DNA of 64,000 nucleotides from contig JAUBSN010000006.1 of the NCBI GenBank assembly GCA_036704825.1, positions 62,001-126,000 on the forward strand, in the 5' to 3' direction. Positions 9,001-16,373 of the stretch are shown piece by piece. The notes below the pieces were generated by a model. It saw nothing but the letters and a program-made list of their open reading frames with translations. It did not search any database and was not told where the DNA came from. Made by a program: the position numbers and the translations under genes. Position 1 is the stretch's first letter, and the number at the start of each line of letters is the position of its first letter. The stretch is from Microcoleus sp036704825 (GTDB lineage Bacteria; Cyanobacteriota; Cyanobacteriia; Cyanobacteriales; Microcoleaceae).

Positions 9001-9471
9001 GGACAAACTGCGAGACAAACTATCGGGAGAAAGTTTATTTTTAGCGATATAATCAGAAGCTCCTGCCTTCATCAATTCCACAGCAATTTGTTCGTCGCCT
9101 TGACCTGTAAGCACAATTAAGGGAATTTTCAGCCCCGCTTCTCGTAGATTTTTTACCAAACTCAGTCCGTCTCCGTCCGGCAATCCGTAGTCGAGCAATA
9201 CGCAGTCAAATTTGCACTCAAATATTTGATTTAATAGCAGCCCCTTTTCTTTCTCCTCAACCTCGCTTAAATGTAGAGATTTATTTTGTTTGGATGGTTT
9301 CGCGGTCGCCTGGGTAGAATTTTTGCATATTGAGAGTTTTGCCAGGGCATCGGCGCAGTCTTCTGCCTCAGTAACTTCTGCCGAAACACCAGCGGACTTG
9401 AGCGAGCGTCCGATCGCCATTCGATCGACTGCATCGTCATCAACTATCAGAATTGTGAGAATTTTGTCCAT
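6055..9471 (-). CDS. Hybrid histidine kinase: REC-PAS-PAS-HisKA-HATPase-REC-REC-HPt
   Basis: 1138 aa. Order: receiver (1-165, acidic pair D11-D13, phosphoacceptor D94) with a ~35-residue hydrophilic insert at 48-83; PAS/PAC (175-300, ending ITERKQAE); a second PAS (310-420); HisKA with H445 in ANMSHEIRTPMNG; HATPase with N-box LTGNAIKFT and G-boxes DTGIGI and GGTGLGLAICK; receiver 2 (682-810), which keeps D745 but has lost the N-terminal acidic pair (LLVISGS), so probably inactive; canonical receiver 3 with D893; C-terminal HPt with H1071 in AHRLKGTSANVG. It is a cytoplasmic phosphorelay kinase; the input is unknown. The Rcp1-like regulator upstream on the same strand is a likely partner. Confidence 0.9.
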   Translation of the reverse strand: MDKILTILIVDDDAVDRMAIGRSLKSAGVSAEVTEAEDCADALAKLSICKNSTQATAKPSKQNKSLHLSEVEEKEKGLLLNQIFECKFDCVLLDYGLPDGDGLSLVKNLREAGLKIPLIVLTGQGDEQIAVELMKAGASDYIAKNKLSPDSLSRSLSNAMRVYRAEFQAFHTSQKLKESEERYRLVLEGVNDGIWDWDLSKNEVYWNDRLLEIIGLSRQQFGSNMEALYNRLHPDDKEIIVAAIAAHLEQEIDYNVEFRLLHSNGLYRYCTSQGKAQRNSKGKALRMAGMISDITERKQAEYALERERQQLRQIITCVPVAMAMFDTEMRYLANSHKWLIQFNFEWQSLTNLSHYELFPDTPSRWKVMYQQVLRGEVVSVSEDAWERADGSIIYLRWAAHPWYNPDGKVGGIVMVADKINELVEARETALEASRVKSQFLANMSHEIRTPMNGVLAMAQLLLRAPLEQKQRECAQTIYRSAEHLLNVINDILDFSKIEAGEMRLEKSNFDLDNCVESVIEIIAHLAEEKGIELNILVDSSVPRKLVGDSGRLKQVLLNLTGNAIKFTDSGQVLVHVTVKQGKRLSDGRQEARLLFSVRDTGIGISAQGQTKLFQSFSQVDDSPTRPYGGTGLGLAICKQLVEMMGGDIGVRSLLGSGATFWFTVPLEKQLPVEPHDPELAGKKLLVISGSALRRTAVRSLVQSWGAGCDEAETAAEAWSWLEKARGGTSRDSGEGRKSWDVVLVDLQMPELDAEEFARKVRSTSTVGSLIAMTALREQPKAESLCSRGFNGYLIEPVRPSRLLEAMLAPVKGTGDFGRVEAANTCKLPPVNSQYVTPNSPSSLRILVAEDHPINQQVLVEQLAVLGYQADCVVNGQQALDLLAQKSYDLVLMDCQMPVLDGYKTAQKLREIEGSDRHTFVMALTAHAMPGEREKCLAAGMDDYLSKPVDLDALASALKKYEALNIQGENKYGVKSINSENKSQLATNYTEVVEKAQVVAGPTPRAIAVQTWEHRDYDGLFDKSRLEQLGRVNIKLPERLLQAFVAEAQADVAAAKIAVEAKDWQAVEYQAHRLKGTSANVGVALMSDLAAQLEHQARRFQSEPPEVELLNIERVENLLVSLFSHLARVQEFVKTRMFD

Positions 9472-9528
9472 AAAAACCTAATTGTGGATTACTCCGAAAA
9501 AGCTGCGGCCTAGAAAAAGTAATTAAAA

Positions 9529-9634
9529 TATAGGTCTTCTCAGGTAGATGAGGTATGACTGACAACTTATATAACGACTAAAGAAGAAGGATCGCATCCC
9601 AACTACGTACCTCATTTACTTGAGAACTGCTATA
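9529..9634. repeat. MITE-like inverted repeat (TATAGCAGTT family), copy 1
   Basis: The 27-bp arms at 9529-9555 and 9608-9634 are reverse complements with 5 mismatches; the outer end is TATAG and the inner end ATGAGGTA. The right arm, read inverted, begins TATAGCAGTTCTCAA, close to the perfect arms of the element at 37051-37151. It fills the gap between the response regulator and the hybrid kinase and could affect their cotranscription. Confidence 0.65.
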
Positions 9635-9695
9635 AATGCACCGCTGAAAAATCACCAAAGCCACCTTGAAACTTTTCCAGTTATTTTTTTGTTGT

Positions 9696-10127
9696 TTAGG
9701 GAATTTCACTCAGCATCCAGTATTTGTTGAGGGTAGCCATCACTTCCACAAAGTTAGAAAAAGTAACAGGTTTAAGAATATAGCCTGCTACATTCAAATT
9801 ATAAGCTTTTACTTTATCTCTATCTTCATTAGAAGTTGTGAGGACGATCACCGGAATCGACCTCAAACATTCATCCAGTCGCAATTCTTGCAAAAACTCG
9901 ATGCCGCTCATTTTCGGCATATTCAAGTCCAGGAGAATTAACCGGCGCGCTTGAGGCATTGGAGGCTCTATTTTTACTTCGCCACGTAATATAGCTAGAG
10001 CTTCTAATCCGTTGGCAGCAATGTAGAGGGGGTTGACAATGTTATTTTTTTTGAACGCTCGCCGGACATTCATCACATCAACCTCATCATCTTCTACTAA
10101 CAGAATATGAATTTTTTTGTCTTGCAT
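9696..10127 (-). CDS. CheY-like response regulator, Rcp1 family
   Basis: 143 aa, a single receiver domain. The acidic pair lies in LLVEDDEVDV (E12-D14), phosphoacceptor D67 in LILLDLNMPKMSG, the switch Thr in VIVLTTSNED, and the conserved Lys in YILKPVTF. The loop before D67 and the LDLNMP signature fit Rcp1-like regulators that pair with phytochromes and other PAS/GAF kinases in cyanobacteria. There is no output domain, so it probably works through protein contacts or phosphotransfer. It lies 224 bp upstream of the hybrid kinase on the same strand, with a palindromic repeat between. Confidence 0.9.
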   Translation of the reverse strand: MQDKKIHILLVEDDEVDVMNVRRAFKKNNIVNPLYIAANGLEALAILRGEVKIEPPMPQARRLILLDLNMPKMSGIEFLQELRLDECLRSIPVIVLTTSNEDRDKVKAYNLNVAGYILKPVTFSNFVEVMATLNKYWMLSEIP

Positions 10128-10384
10128 AAATCAGCCATTTTATAGATGTTTTTTAAGCGCTTGTCTCGTTGGCGGTGTTTAGTCACCACGGATCGCGAAC
10201 CCAGCAGGTTTAATATCTATTGTCCTTTGTCAAGAATCATTTATGCCAGGGCCGATGACGGTATCTACCTACAGGTGTACTCGCCCCTCATGCTCTCAGG
10301 GGCGCAGCCGAAATCCAAAAACTCGCCGATAACGCCCGATCGAGCTACGGTAAAATCTAAAACTCATCTACATTATTAATCGCC

Positions 10385-11113
10385 ATGTCAGCCGATCGCA
10401 AACTCTACGAAGGCAAAGCCAAAATCCTTTACTCCACCGAAGACAGCGAAATTTTGCTGACCCACTTCAAAGACGACGCTACAGCCTTTAACGCCCAGAA
10501 ACGCGGCAGCATCGCCGGCAAAGGCGAAATCAACAATGCCGTATCTGCCCACCTGTTTCGGATGCTAGAAGCCAAAGGCATTCCCACCCACTTCATCGAC
10601 ACGCCAGCCCCCAACCAAATGCGAGTCTGCCGCGTCCACATCTTGCCCTTGGAAGTCGTTGTCAGAAACATTGCCGCCGGCAGTCTTTGCAAGCAAACCG
10701 GACTCGCCCTCGGCACAATTATCAATCCGCCCCTGGTCGAGTTTTATTACAAAAACGACGATTTGGGAGACCCGCTGCTGACCCGCGACAGGCTGCTGCT
10801 AATGCAGCTAGCCACCCCCGAACAAGTAGACCAACTAGACATCGCCGCCCGCGAAATTAACGAAATACTCAAAGAATTTTTCAGCCAGTGCGGCATCACC
10901 CTGGTAGACTTCAAACTAGAATTCGGTATCGACCAACATCAAAATCTGATCCTCGCCGACGAAATCAGTCCCGACACCTGCCGCCTCTGGGACAACGCAG
11001 AAGCCGACCCCGACGCCCGTGTTATGGACAAAGACCGATTCCGGCGCGACTTAGGATCGGTAGAAACCGCTTACCAGCAAGTTCTCCAACGAGTTCTAGC
11101 TCAGAAAGTCTAG
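10385..11113 (+). CDS. purC: Phosphoribosylaminoimidazole-succinocarboxamide synthase
   Basis: 242 aa, full length. SAICAR synthetase signatures: LYEGKAKILYS at the N-terminus, the nucleotide-binding region FNAQKRGSI, VVRNIAAGSLCKQTG, LVDFKLEFG and ADEISPDTCRLWD. It catalyses ATP-dependent condensation of CAIR with aspartate in purine synthesis, in the cytoplasm. It is the first of a run of plus-strand genes leading into bamA and the lpx genes; that neighbourhood is common in cyanobacteria, though heptamer repeats separate it from bamA. Confidence 0.97.
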   Translation: MSADRKLYEGKAKILYSTEDSEILLTHFKDDATAFNAQKRGSIAGKGEINNAVSAHLFRMLEAKGIPTHFIDTPAPNQMRVCRVHILPLEVVVRNIAAGSLCKQTGLALGTIINPPLVEFYYKNDDLGDPLLTRDRLLLMQLATPEQVDQLDIAAREINEILKEFFSQCGITLVDFKLEFGIDQHQNLILADEISPDTCRLWDNAEADPDARVMDKDRFRRDLGSVETAYQQVLQRVLAQKV

Positions 11114-11231
11114 AGGCCTTGGCAATGCGCTAGAATTGCACAGTTTGTCACCCTTGTGATTTCGATGTCAGCAATCAGCGGTCAACAGTCATATAAATTA
11201 GCGGTCAGCGCGAGATTCAACCGACTTAATA

Positions 11232-11266
11232 ACTAATGACTAATGACTAATGACTAATGACTAATG
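11232..11266 (+). repeat. Tandem heptamer ACTAATG, five copies
   Basis: Five perfect copies of ACTAATG end 31 bp before the bamA start. The same heptamer recurs near 13787-13835 and 31746-31780. This is the short tandemly repeated repetitive (STRR) type seen in filamentous cyanobacteria. Confidence 0.85.
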
Positions 11267-11297
11267 TGGTGTGTGGATTCCAAAAAAGTGAACAAAA

Positions 11298-13679
11298 ATG
11301 CGTTTATCTGCTGTATTGGTGGCAGTTTTTACTGCCTCAGCAACATTCGGGTTATCAAATTCTGCTTCCGGCCAAACATCCTACTCTGAATCGGCAGAGG
11401 AAGCTTTGGCTGCCGCCCAGTCCGCCCCGCCGATCGAATTACCCGATCGCCCCATTCCAGAATTAACCGAGAACCCTCCTCAAAACCCCAAAGCCGGTAA
11501 AACTAGCAAAGGGAAAGCCCTAACAATAGCTGCGGCCCCTGCCAGAGGAGGGAACGACCGCGAGCCCCCAGACCGATTCACAGACACGCCCTCCCCGGTT
11601 TCACCTGCCAGCTTTCAACTCAAACCCGAGCTAGCATCCAACCCCCCCCCCGCCTCTAGCAGCCAAAACGCCCTGCCAGATGCCCAACAGGAGAGCCCGC
11701 TCCCCCCCGATGAATCGGCTGTAACGCCAGCCTGGATCGCAGCAGAGTTAAGGAAACCAGAGGAATCAGGGGCGATCGCTCAAAACGCCCAAGTTACCCC
11801 CAGGCCGGCCCCGACCAGACCGCCGGCCAACACCGTTCCCGCCTTGCCCTCAGTCCCAGCACCGCAGCCGAGACAAACCCCCGCACCCGCCGGGCCCGCA
11901 GAACCGCAAGTGCTAGTTGCAGAAGTTACAGTCACCGGGGCGACAAAAGACTTGGAAAGCGAAATTTACCGAGTCATCAGCACCCAACCGGGACGCACGA
12001 CCAACCGCAGCCAACTGCAACAAGACATCAACGCCATTTTTGCCACGGGCTTTTTCAGAAACGTGCGGGCAGTACCGGAAGACACCCCGTTGGGCGTCCG
12101 GGTGACTTTTATTGTGCAGCCAAACCCGGTGTTGCGGGGAGTGACAATCACCGGCCAGCAAGTGCTGCCCCAAAGCGTCATTGACGAAAGCTTCCGCGAT
12201 CAGTACGGCCAAATTCTCAACCTCCGCCGCTTTGAGGAGGGAGTGAAAAAAATTAATGCGTGGTATCAAGAGAACGGCTATGTTTTGGGTCAAATCACTG
12301 ATGCCCCGCAAGTAGGAGACGACGGCACAGTCACCCTGGTAGTGGCAGAAGGCCAGATTGAATCGGTTGATGTCCGCTTCCTGAACAAGGAGGGAGAGGC
12401 AACAGATGCCACGGGTCAGCCGATCGGAGGAAACACCCGTCGTTTTGTCATCACCCGCGAAGTAGAACTCAAGCCCGGAGACATCTTTAACCGCACCAAG
12501 GCGGAAAGAGATTTGAGACGGGTGTTTGGTTTGGGAATTTTTGAAGACGTGCGCCTTGCCTTGGAACCGGGAACGACTGACCCCCGCAAGGCAAGGGTCA
12601 TTGTCAACGTCATCGAGAAAAATACCGGTTCTCTGGCGGCTGGTGCGGGTTTGAGTTCCGCGACGGGTTTGTTCGGTACGCTGAGTTACCAGCAGCAAAA
12701 CTTGGGCGGTAGGAACCAGAAATTGGGGGCTGAAGTACAAATCGGGGAACGCCAAACGCTGTTTGACTTGAGTTTTACCGACCCCTGGATTGCGGGCGAT
12801 CCTTACCGGACTTCTTTCACGGCTAATCTTTTTAGAAGACGATCGATCAGCGTGATTTTTGACGGCGGCGAACAGGAAGTCAGATTGCCCAACGACGATC
12901 GACCCCGCATCGTCCGCACCGGTGCCGGCATCAATTTCACCCGTCCCCTGTCGCGCAATCCTTTTGCCGATGCTGAGTGGACAGCTTCAGTCGGCTTGCA
13001 GTACCAGCGAGTCTCAATTACCGATCGCAAAGGCAGGCGCGAATCCCGGGACGAACTCGGCAACCTGTTAAGTTTTAGCGATTCGGGATCGGATGACTTG
13101 ACAACATTGCAAGCAGGTGTTGTGCGCGATCGGCGCAACGACCCCCTCCGCCCCACTAGCGGTTCCCTGCTCAGATTTGGCATGGAACAATCGATTCCTG
13201 TAGGTTCCGGCAGCATCCTGTTAAACCGCCTGCGGGCCAGTTACAGCTTTTACCTACCAGTCAAGTACACTAACTTTACCCCCGGCCCTCAAACCCTGGC
13301 ATTCAGTTTTAGAGGCGGCACCGTATTCGGAGATTTGCCTCCTTACGAAGCCTTTGCCTTGGGCGGTGCCAACTCAGTGCGCGGATACGACGAAGGCGAC
13401 ATGGGAGCCGGCCGCAGCTTCCTAGAAGCCAGCGTTGAGTACCGTTTCCCGATTATTTCGTTTATCGGCGGAGCGCTATTTTTGGATGCTGGCACTGACT
13501 TGGGCACGGGCAAAGATGTCCCGGGCGACCCGGCCGGTATCCGCAAAAAGCCCGGTAGCGGTTACGGTTACGGCCTCGGCGTGCGGGTTCAATCTCCTTT
13601 AGGGCCGATCCGGATCGATTACGGTATCAACGACACGGGCGACAATCAAATTCACTTTGGAATTGGTGAGCGATTCTAA
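11298..13679 (+). CDS. bamA: Omp85/BamA outer-membrane assembly protein
   Basis: 793 aa. A signal peptide (1-25, cut near SASGQ) is followed by a Pro-rich linker (about 30-200) and three POTRA-type modules (about 205-440, the first opening VLVAEVTVTGA). A 16-strand-type barrel (about 450-793) carries the VRGY motif in NSVRGYDEGDMG and ends in the C-terminal Phe typical of outer-membrane proteins. Role: insertion of beta-barrel proteins into the outer membrane; cyanobacterial members are relatives of chloroplast Toc75. Three rather than five POTRAs is normal for cyanobacteria. It lies directly upstream of lpxC, linking barrel assembly and lipid A synthesis. Confidence 0.95.
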   Translation: MRLSAVLVAVFTASATFGLSNSASGQTSYSESAEEALAAAQSAPPIELPDRPIPELTENPPQNPKAGKTSKGKALTIAAAPARGGNDREPPDRFTDTPSPVSPASFQLKPELASNPPPASSSQNALPDAQQESPLPPDESAVTPAWIAAELRKPEESGAIAQNAQVTPRPAPTRPPANTVPALPSVPAPQPRQTPAPAGPAEPQVLVAEVTVTGATKDLESEIYRVISTQPGRTTNRSQLQQDINAIFATGFFRNVRAVPEDTPLGVRVTFIVQPNPVLRGVTITGQQVLPQSVIDESFRDQYGQILNLRRFEEGVKKINAWYQENGYVLGQITDAPQVGDDGTVTLVVAEGQIESVDVRFLNKEGEATDATGQPIGGNTRRFVITREVELKPGDIFNRTKAERDLRRVFGLGIFEDVRLALEPGTTDPRKARVIVNVIEKNTGSLAAGAGLSSATGLFGTLSYQQQNLGGRNQKLGAEVQIGERQTLFDLSFTDPWIAGDPYRTSFTANLFRRRSISVIFDGGEQEVRLPNDDRPRIVRTGAGINFTRPLSRNPFADAEWTASVGLQYQRVSITDRKGRRESRDELGNLLSFSDSGSDDLTTLQAGVVRDRRNDPLRPTSGSLLRFGMEQSIPVGSGSILLNRLRASYSFYLPVKYTNFTPGPQTLAFSFRGGTVFGDLPPYEAFALGGANSVRGYDEGDMGAGRSFLEASVEYRFPIISFIGGALFLDAGTDLGTGKDVPGDPAGIRKKPGSGYGYGLGVRVQSPLGPIRIDYGINDTGDNQIHFGIGERF

Positions 13680-13684
13680 GTTGG

Positions 13685-13906
13685 CAGGAAAGCAGGAAAG
13701 CAGGAAAGCAGGAAAGCAGGAAAGCAGGAAAGCAGTTGTTAGGAAAGCAGTTGGCAGTTGTTAGGAAAGCAGTTGCGACCAATAACTAATGACCAATAAC
13801 TAATCAATGACTAATAACTCATAACTCATAACTAATGACAACTGACCACTGACAACTGACCACTGACAACTGACCACTGACAACTGACCACTGACAACTG
13901 ACCACT
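13685..13906 (+). repeat. Block of tandem repeats between bamA and lpxC
   Basis: Six perfect copies of the octamer CAGGAAAG (13685-13732) are followed by scattered AGGAAAGCAGTTG units, AACTAATGAC/ATAACTC heptamers, and five perfect copies of the 14-mer GACAACTGACCACT (13837-13906). The last copy ends 5 bp before the lpxC ATG, so there is no Shine-Dalgarno sequence and the whole leader is repeat DNA. Confidence 0.9.
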
Positions 13907-13911
13907 GACTA

Positions 13912-14772
13912 ATGACTATTCAACGTACCTTAAAATCTGAATTTGAACTGTCGGGAATCGGTTTGCACAGCGGCGAACAAACTCGCGTCCGAGTTTTGCC
14001 TGCGGAGGTTGGGGAAGGCCGCTATTTTGTCAGAATTGACTTGCCCGGCGATCCAATAATTCCTGCAAAAATTGAGGCGGTTTGCCAGACTGCTCTTTCA
14101 ACTGAACTGGCAGGTATCGACGGTCAAATTCGCACTGTAGAGCATCTATTAGCCGCTTTGGCGGGGATGGGAGCGGATAATGCTCGAATTGAGGTTGATG
14201 GGCCGGAAGTGCCGCTGCTGGACGGTTCGGCTCTGGTTTGGGTAGAGGCGATCGCCCGTACCGGCTTAGTTCCTCAAGCATCGAAGCAAGACCCCACTTC
14301 CTCCTTCGTCCTGGAACAGCCTATTTGGGTGCGCTGCGGGGATGCTTTTGCAGCGGCTTTACCGTCAGCGGAAACTCGGTTTAGTTACGGAATTGATTTT
14401 GAGGAACAGGCGATCGGCAATCAATGGTACAGTTGGTCGCCAGAGGCAGAAAGTTTTGCTAGCGCGATCGCCCCAGCCCGCACTTTTGGACTTGCCCGCC
14501 AAGTTGACCAATTGCGACAAGCAGGTTTGATCAAAGGTGGTACCCTAGAGAACGCCCTAGTTTGCGATCGATCCGGCTGGCTCAACCCGCCCTTGAGATT
14601 TGCCAACGAACCGGTGCGCCATAAAATCCTAGACTTAGCAGGCGACCTCAGTCTGCTGGGAACTTGGCCAAAAGCTCACTACTTGGCTTACAAAGCCAGT
14701 CACAACTTACACGTCCAACTCGCCCGATCCCTGAAATCGGAAGCTCTAGCTATCCTACTAGATAAAAGTTAG
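13912..14772 (+). CDS. lpxC: UDP-3-O-acyl-N-acetylglucosamine deacetylase
   Basis: 286 aa. It begins TIQRTLKSEFELSGIGLHSG, the expected LpxC N-terminus, which supports this start even though no ribosome-binding site precedes it. Zinc ligands are H78 (TVEHLLAAL, with catalytic-region E77), H237 and D241 (RHKILDLAGD); H264 (KASHN) is the likely general-acid histidine. It catalyses the committed deacetylation in lipid A synthesis. It heads lpxC-fabZ-lpxA-Uma2-lpxB. The upstream 14-mer tandem array could vary in length between strains. Confidence 0.96.
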   Translation: MTIQRTLKSEFELSGIGLHSGEQTRVRVLPAEVGEGRYFVRIDLPGDPIIPAKIEAVCQTALSTELAGIDGQIRTVEHLLAALAGMGADNARIEVDGPEVPLLDGSALVWVEAIARTGLVPQASKQDPTSSFVLEQPIWVRCGDAFAAALPSAETRFSYGIDFEEQAIGNQWYSWSPEAESFASAIAPARTFGLARQVDQLRQAGLIKGGTLENALVCDRSGWLNPPLRFANEPVRHKILDLAGDLSLLGTWPKAHYLAYKASHNLHVQLARSLKSEALAILLDKS

Positions 14773-14802
14773 GAAAAAACAGGCGATCTGTTAAGATTGC
14801 AT

Positions 14803-14870
14803 CTTCCTTCTTCCTTCTTCCTTCTTCCTTCTTCCTTCTTCCTTCTTCCTTCTTCCTTCTTCCTTCTTCC
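14803..14870 (+). repeat. Tandem heptamer CTTCCTT, 9.7 copies
   Basis: An uninterrupted array of CTTCCTT fills most of the lpxC-fabZ gap and ends 26 bp before the fabZ start. Related units occur near 27548-27575 and 35585-35630 and, inverted, inside a coding region at 39859-39894. Confidence 0.92.
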
Positions 14871-14896
14871 ATAACACACTCAAAAGTTTTCAAGTA

Positions 14897-15418
14897 ATGT
14901 CTACGCTGACTGAAGTTAACACCCTCAATACTGCTAATTCTGAATCCGTCCCCACCAAAAATGGTGAAGATTCTCCAGCGGTTAAATCTACTTTTACTCT
15001 CGAAGAAATTCAGAAATTATTGCCTCATCGCTATCCTTTTGCACTGGTTGACAAGATTGTTGATTACGTGCCGTCCGAGAAGGCTGTAGGAATTAAAAAT
15101 GTGACTTTCAACGAACCGCATTTTCAAGGGCATTTTCCCGGACGGCCGATTATGCCTGGGGTATTAATTGTCGAAGCGATGGCTCAAGTTGGCGGTATTG
15201 TTCTGGCTCAGTTGCCCGACATCGAGCAAGGATTGTGGATGTTTACCGGAATTGATAAAGTCAAGTTCCGCCGTCAGGTTGTACCGGGCGATCGCTTGCT
15301 GATGACTGTAGAATTGCTGTGGGTAAAACGCCGCCGCTTCGCAAAAATGCAGGCTCTGGCTGAAGTAGACGGACAAAAAGTTTGTGAAGGAGAATTAATG
15401 TTTTCGATGGTAGATTAA
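14897..15418 (+). CDS. fabZ: 3-hydroxyacyl-[ACP] dehydratase
   Basis: 173 aa. A ~30-residue hydrophilic N-terminal extension precedes the hot-dog fold. The active-site motif is HFQGHFPGRPIMPGVLIVEA with catalytic H79 and E93; LLPHRYPFALVDKI begins the domain. It dehydrates 3-hydroxyacyl-ACP in fatty acid synthesis and balances flux with LpxA/LpxC, which explains the shared operon. The long N-terminus means a later start is conceivable, but this ATG is the first after the tandem repeat and no better ribosome-binding site is seen. Confidence 0.95.
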   Translation: MSTLTEVNTLNTANSESVPTKNGEDSPAVKSTFTLEEIQKLLPHRYPFALVDKIVDYVPSEKAVGIKNVTFNEPHFQGHFPGRPIMPGVLIVEAMAQVGGIVLAQLPDIEQGLWMFTGIDKVKFRRQVVPGDRLLMTVELLWVKRRRFAKMQALAEVDGQKVCEGELMFSMVD

Positions 15419-15468
15419 ATTGGTTATTGGTTGTTTGTTATTTGGAAATTTTTATCTATTTCTGATAA

Positions 15469-15526
15469 CAACTGCTTTCCTGCCAACTGCTTTCCTGACA
15501 ACTGACAACTGCCAACTGCTTTCCTG
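15469..15526 (+). repeat. Three copies of 14-mer CAACTGCTTTCCTG
   Basis: Copies lie at 15469-15482, 15484-15497 and 15513-15526, mixed with GACAACTGACAACTG units. The CTGCTTTCCTG core is the reverse complement of the CAGGAAAGCAG units before lpxC, so the same repeat family sits in both gaps in opposite orientations. It ends 11 bp before the lpxA start. Confidence 0.85.
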
Positions 15527-15537
15527 ACAACTGAAAA

Positions 15538-16332
15538 ATGCTTACTTTGATTCACCCAACTGCTGTGATTCATCCCGGCGCTGAACTTCACCCGACTGTA
15601 GAAGTGGGAGCTTATGCTGTAATTGGGGAAAGAGTGAAAATCGGGCCGGATACTAAGATTGGCCCCCATGCAATTATCGACGGGCTAACAGAAATAGGCG
15701 CTCGAAATCAAATTTTCCCCGGTGCGGCGATTGGTTTGGAACCTCAAGATTTGAAATATGAGGGTTCTCCTACTAGGGTAACAATTGGTGACAGCAATGT
15801 GATTCGGGAATACGTGACAATTAACCGCGCTACTGGAGCCGGGGAAAGCACCACAATTGGCGATCGCAATCTATTGATGGCTTACGTTCATGTGGGACAC
15901 AATTGCGCGATCGCCGATCGAGTAATTATCGCCAATGCTGTAGCCTTGGCCGGACACGTTAAAATCGAGTCTCAAGCCCGCTTGAGCGGTGTTTTGGGGG
16001 TTCACCAGTTTGTCCACATCGGCCGCTTGTCTATGGTGGGCGGATTGAGCAGGATCGATCGAGATGTACCTCCTTATATGCTAGTCGAGGGTAATCCTTC
16101 GAGAGTGCGAGCAATCAACAAAATAGGCCTCGAACGCGCCGGTTTTACCCCAGAAGATTTGCTAGTTTTGAAGAAAACTTTTCGTATTCTATACCATTCT
16201 GGGTACACTCTAAATCAAGCTTTGGAACAGTTGGATTTGTTGCCAGAAAACCCTCACTTGCAGCACCTGCGGAGATTTGTGCAGCAGTCTGTAACCAAAG
16301 GGCGGCGCGGTTTGATTCCTGGCAAAAAGTGA
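15538..16332 (+). CDS. lpxA: UDP-N-acetylglucosamine acyltransferase
   Basis: 264 aa. A left-handed beta-helix of hexapeptide repeats spans about 5-190 (IHPTAVIHPGAEL onward), with catalytic H121 in YVHVGHNCAIADRVI and the signature LSGVLGVHQFVHIGRLSMVG. The C-terminal helical domain is normal. It transfers a 3-hydroxyacyl chain from ACP to UDP-GlcNAc, the first lipid A step. No Shine-Dalgarno sequence is visible; the leader is repeat DNA. Confidence 0.96.
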   Translation: MLTLIHPTAVIHPGAELHPTVEVGAYAVIGERVKIGPDTKIGPHAIIDGLTEIGARNQIFPGAAIGLEPQDLKYEGSPTRVTIGDSNVIREYVTINRATGAGESTTIGDRNLLMAYVHVGHNCAIADRVIIANAVALAGHVKIESQARLSGVLGVHQFVHIGRLSMVGGLSRIDRDVPPYMLVEGNPSRVRAINKIGLERAGFTPEDLLVLKKTFRILYHSGYTLNQALEQLDLLPENPHLQHLRRFVQQSVTKGRRGLIPGKK

Positions 16333-16373
16333 ATGAGGTAGAATAAACCTAAGAACTAAGCAACTGTTGCTCT

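Noticed and set aside
11913..12755. 280-codon ORF antisense to bamA
   Set aside because: It is a shadow of a high-GC coding frame; bamA on the plus strand has clear POTRA and barrel signatures across it, and the antisense product resembles nothing.
13685..13906. CRISPR-like repeat array
   Set aside because: Units are 8 and 14 bp in direct head-to-tail order without unique spacers, and there are no cas genes; these are simple tandem repeats.
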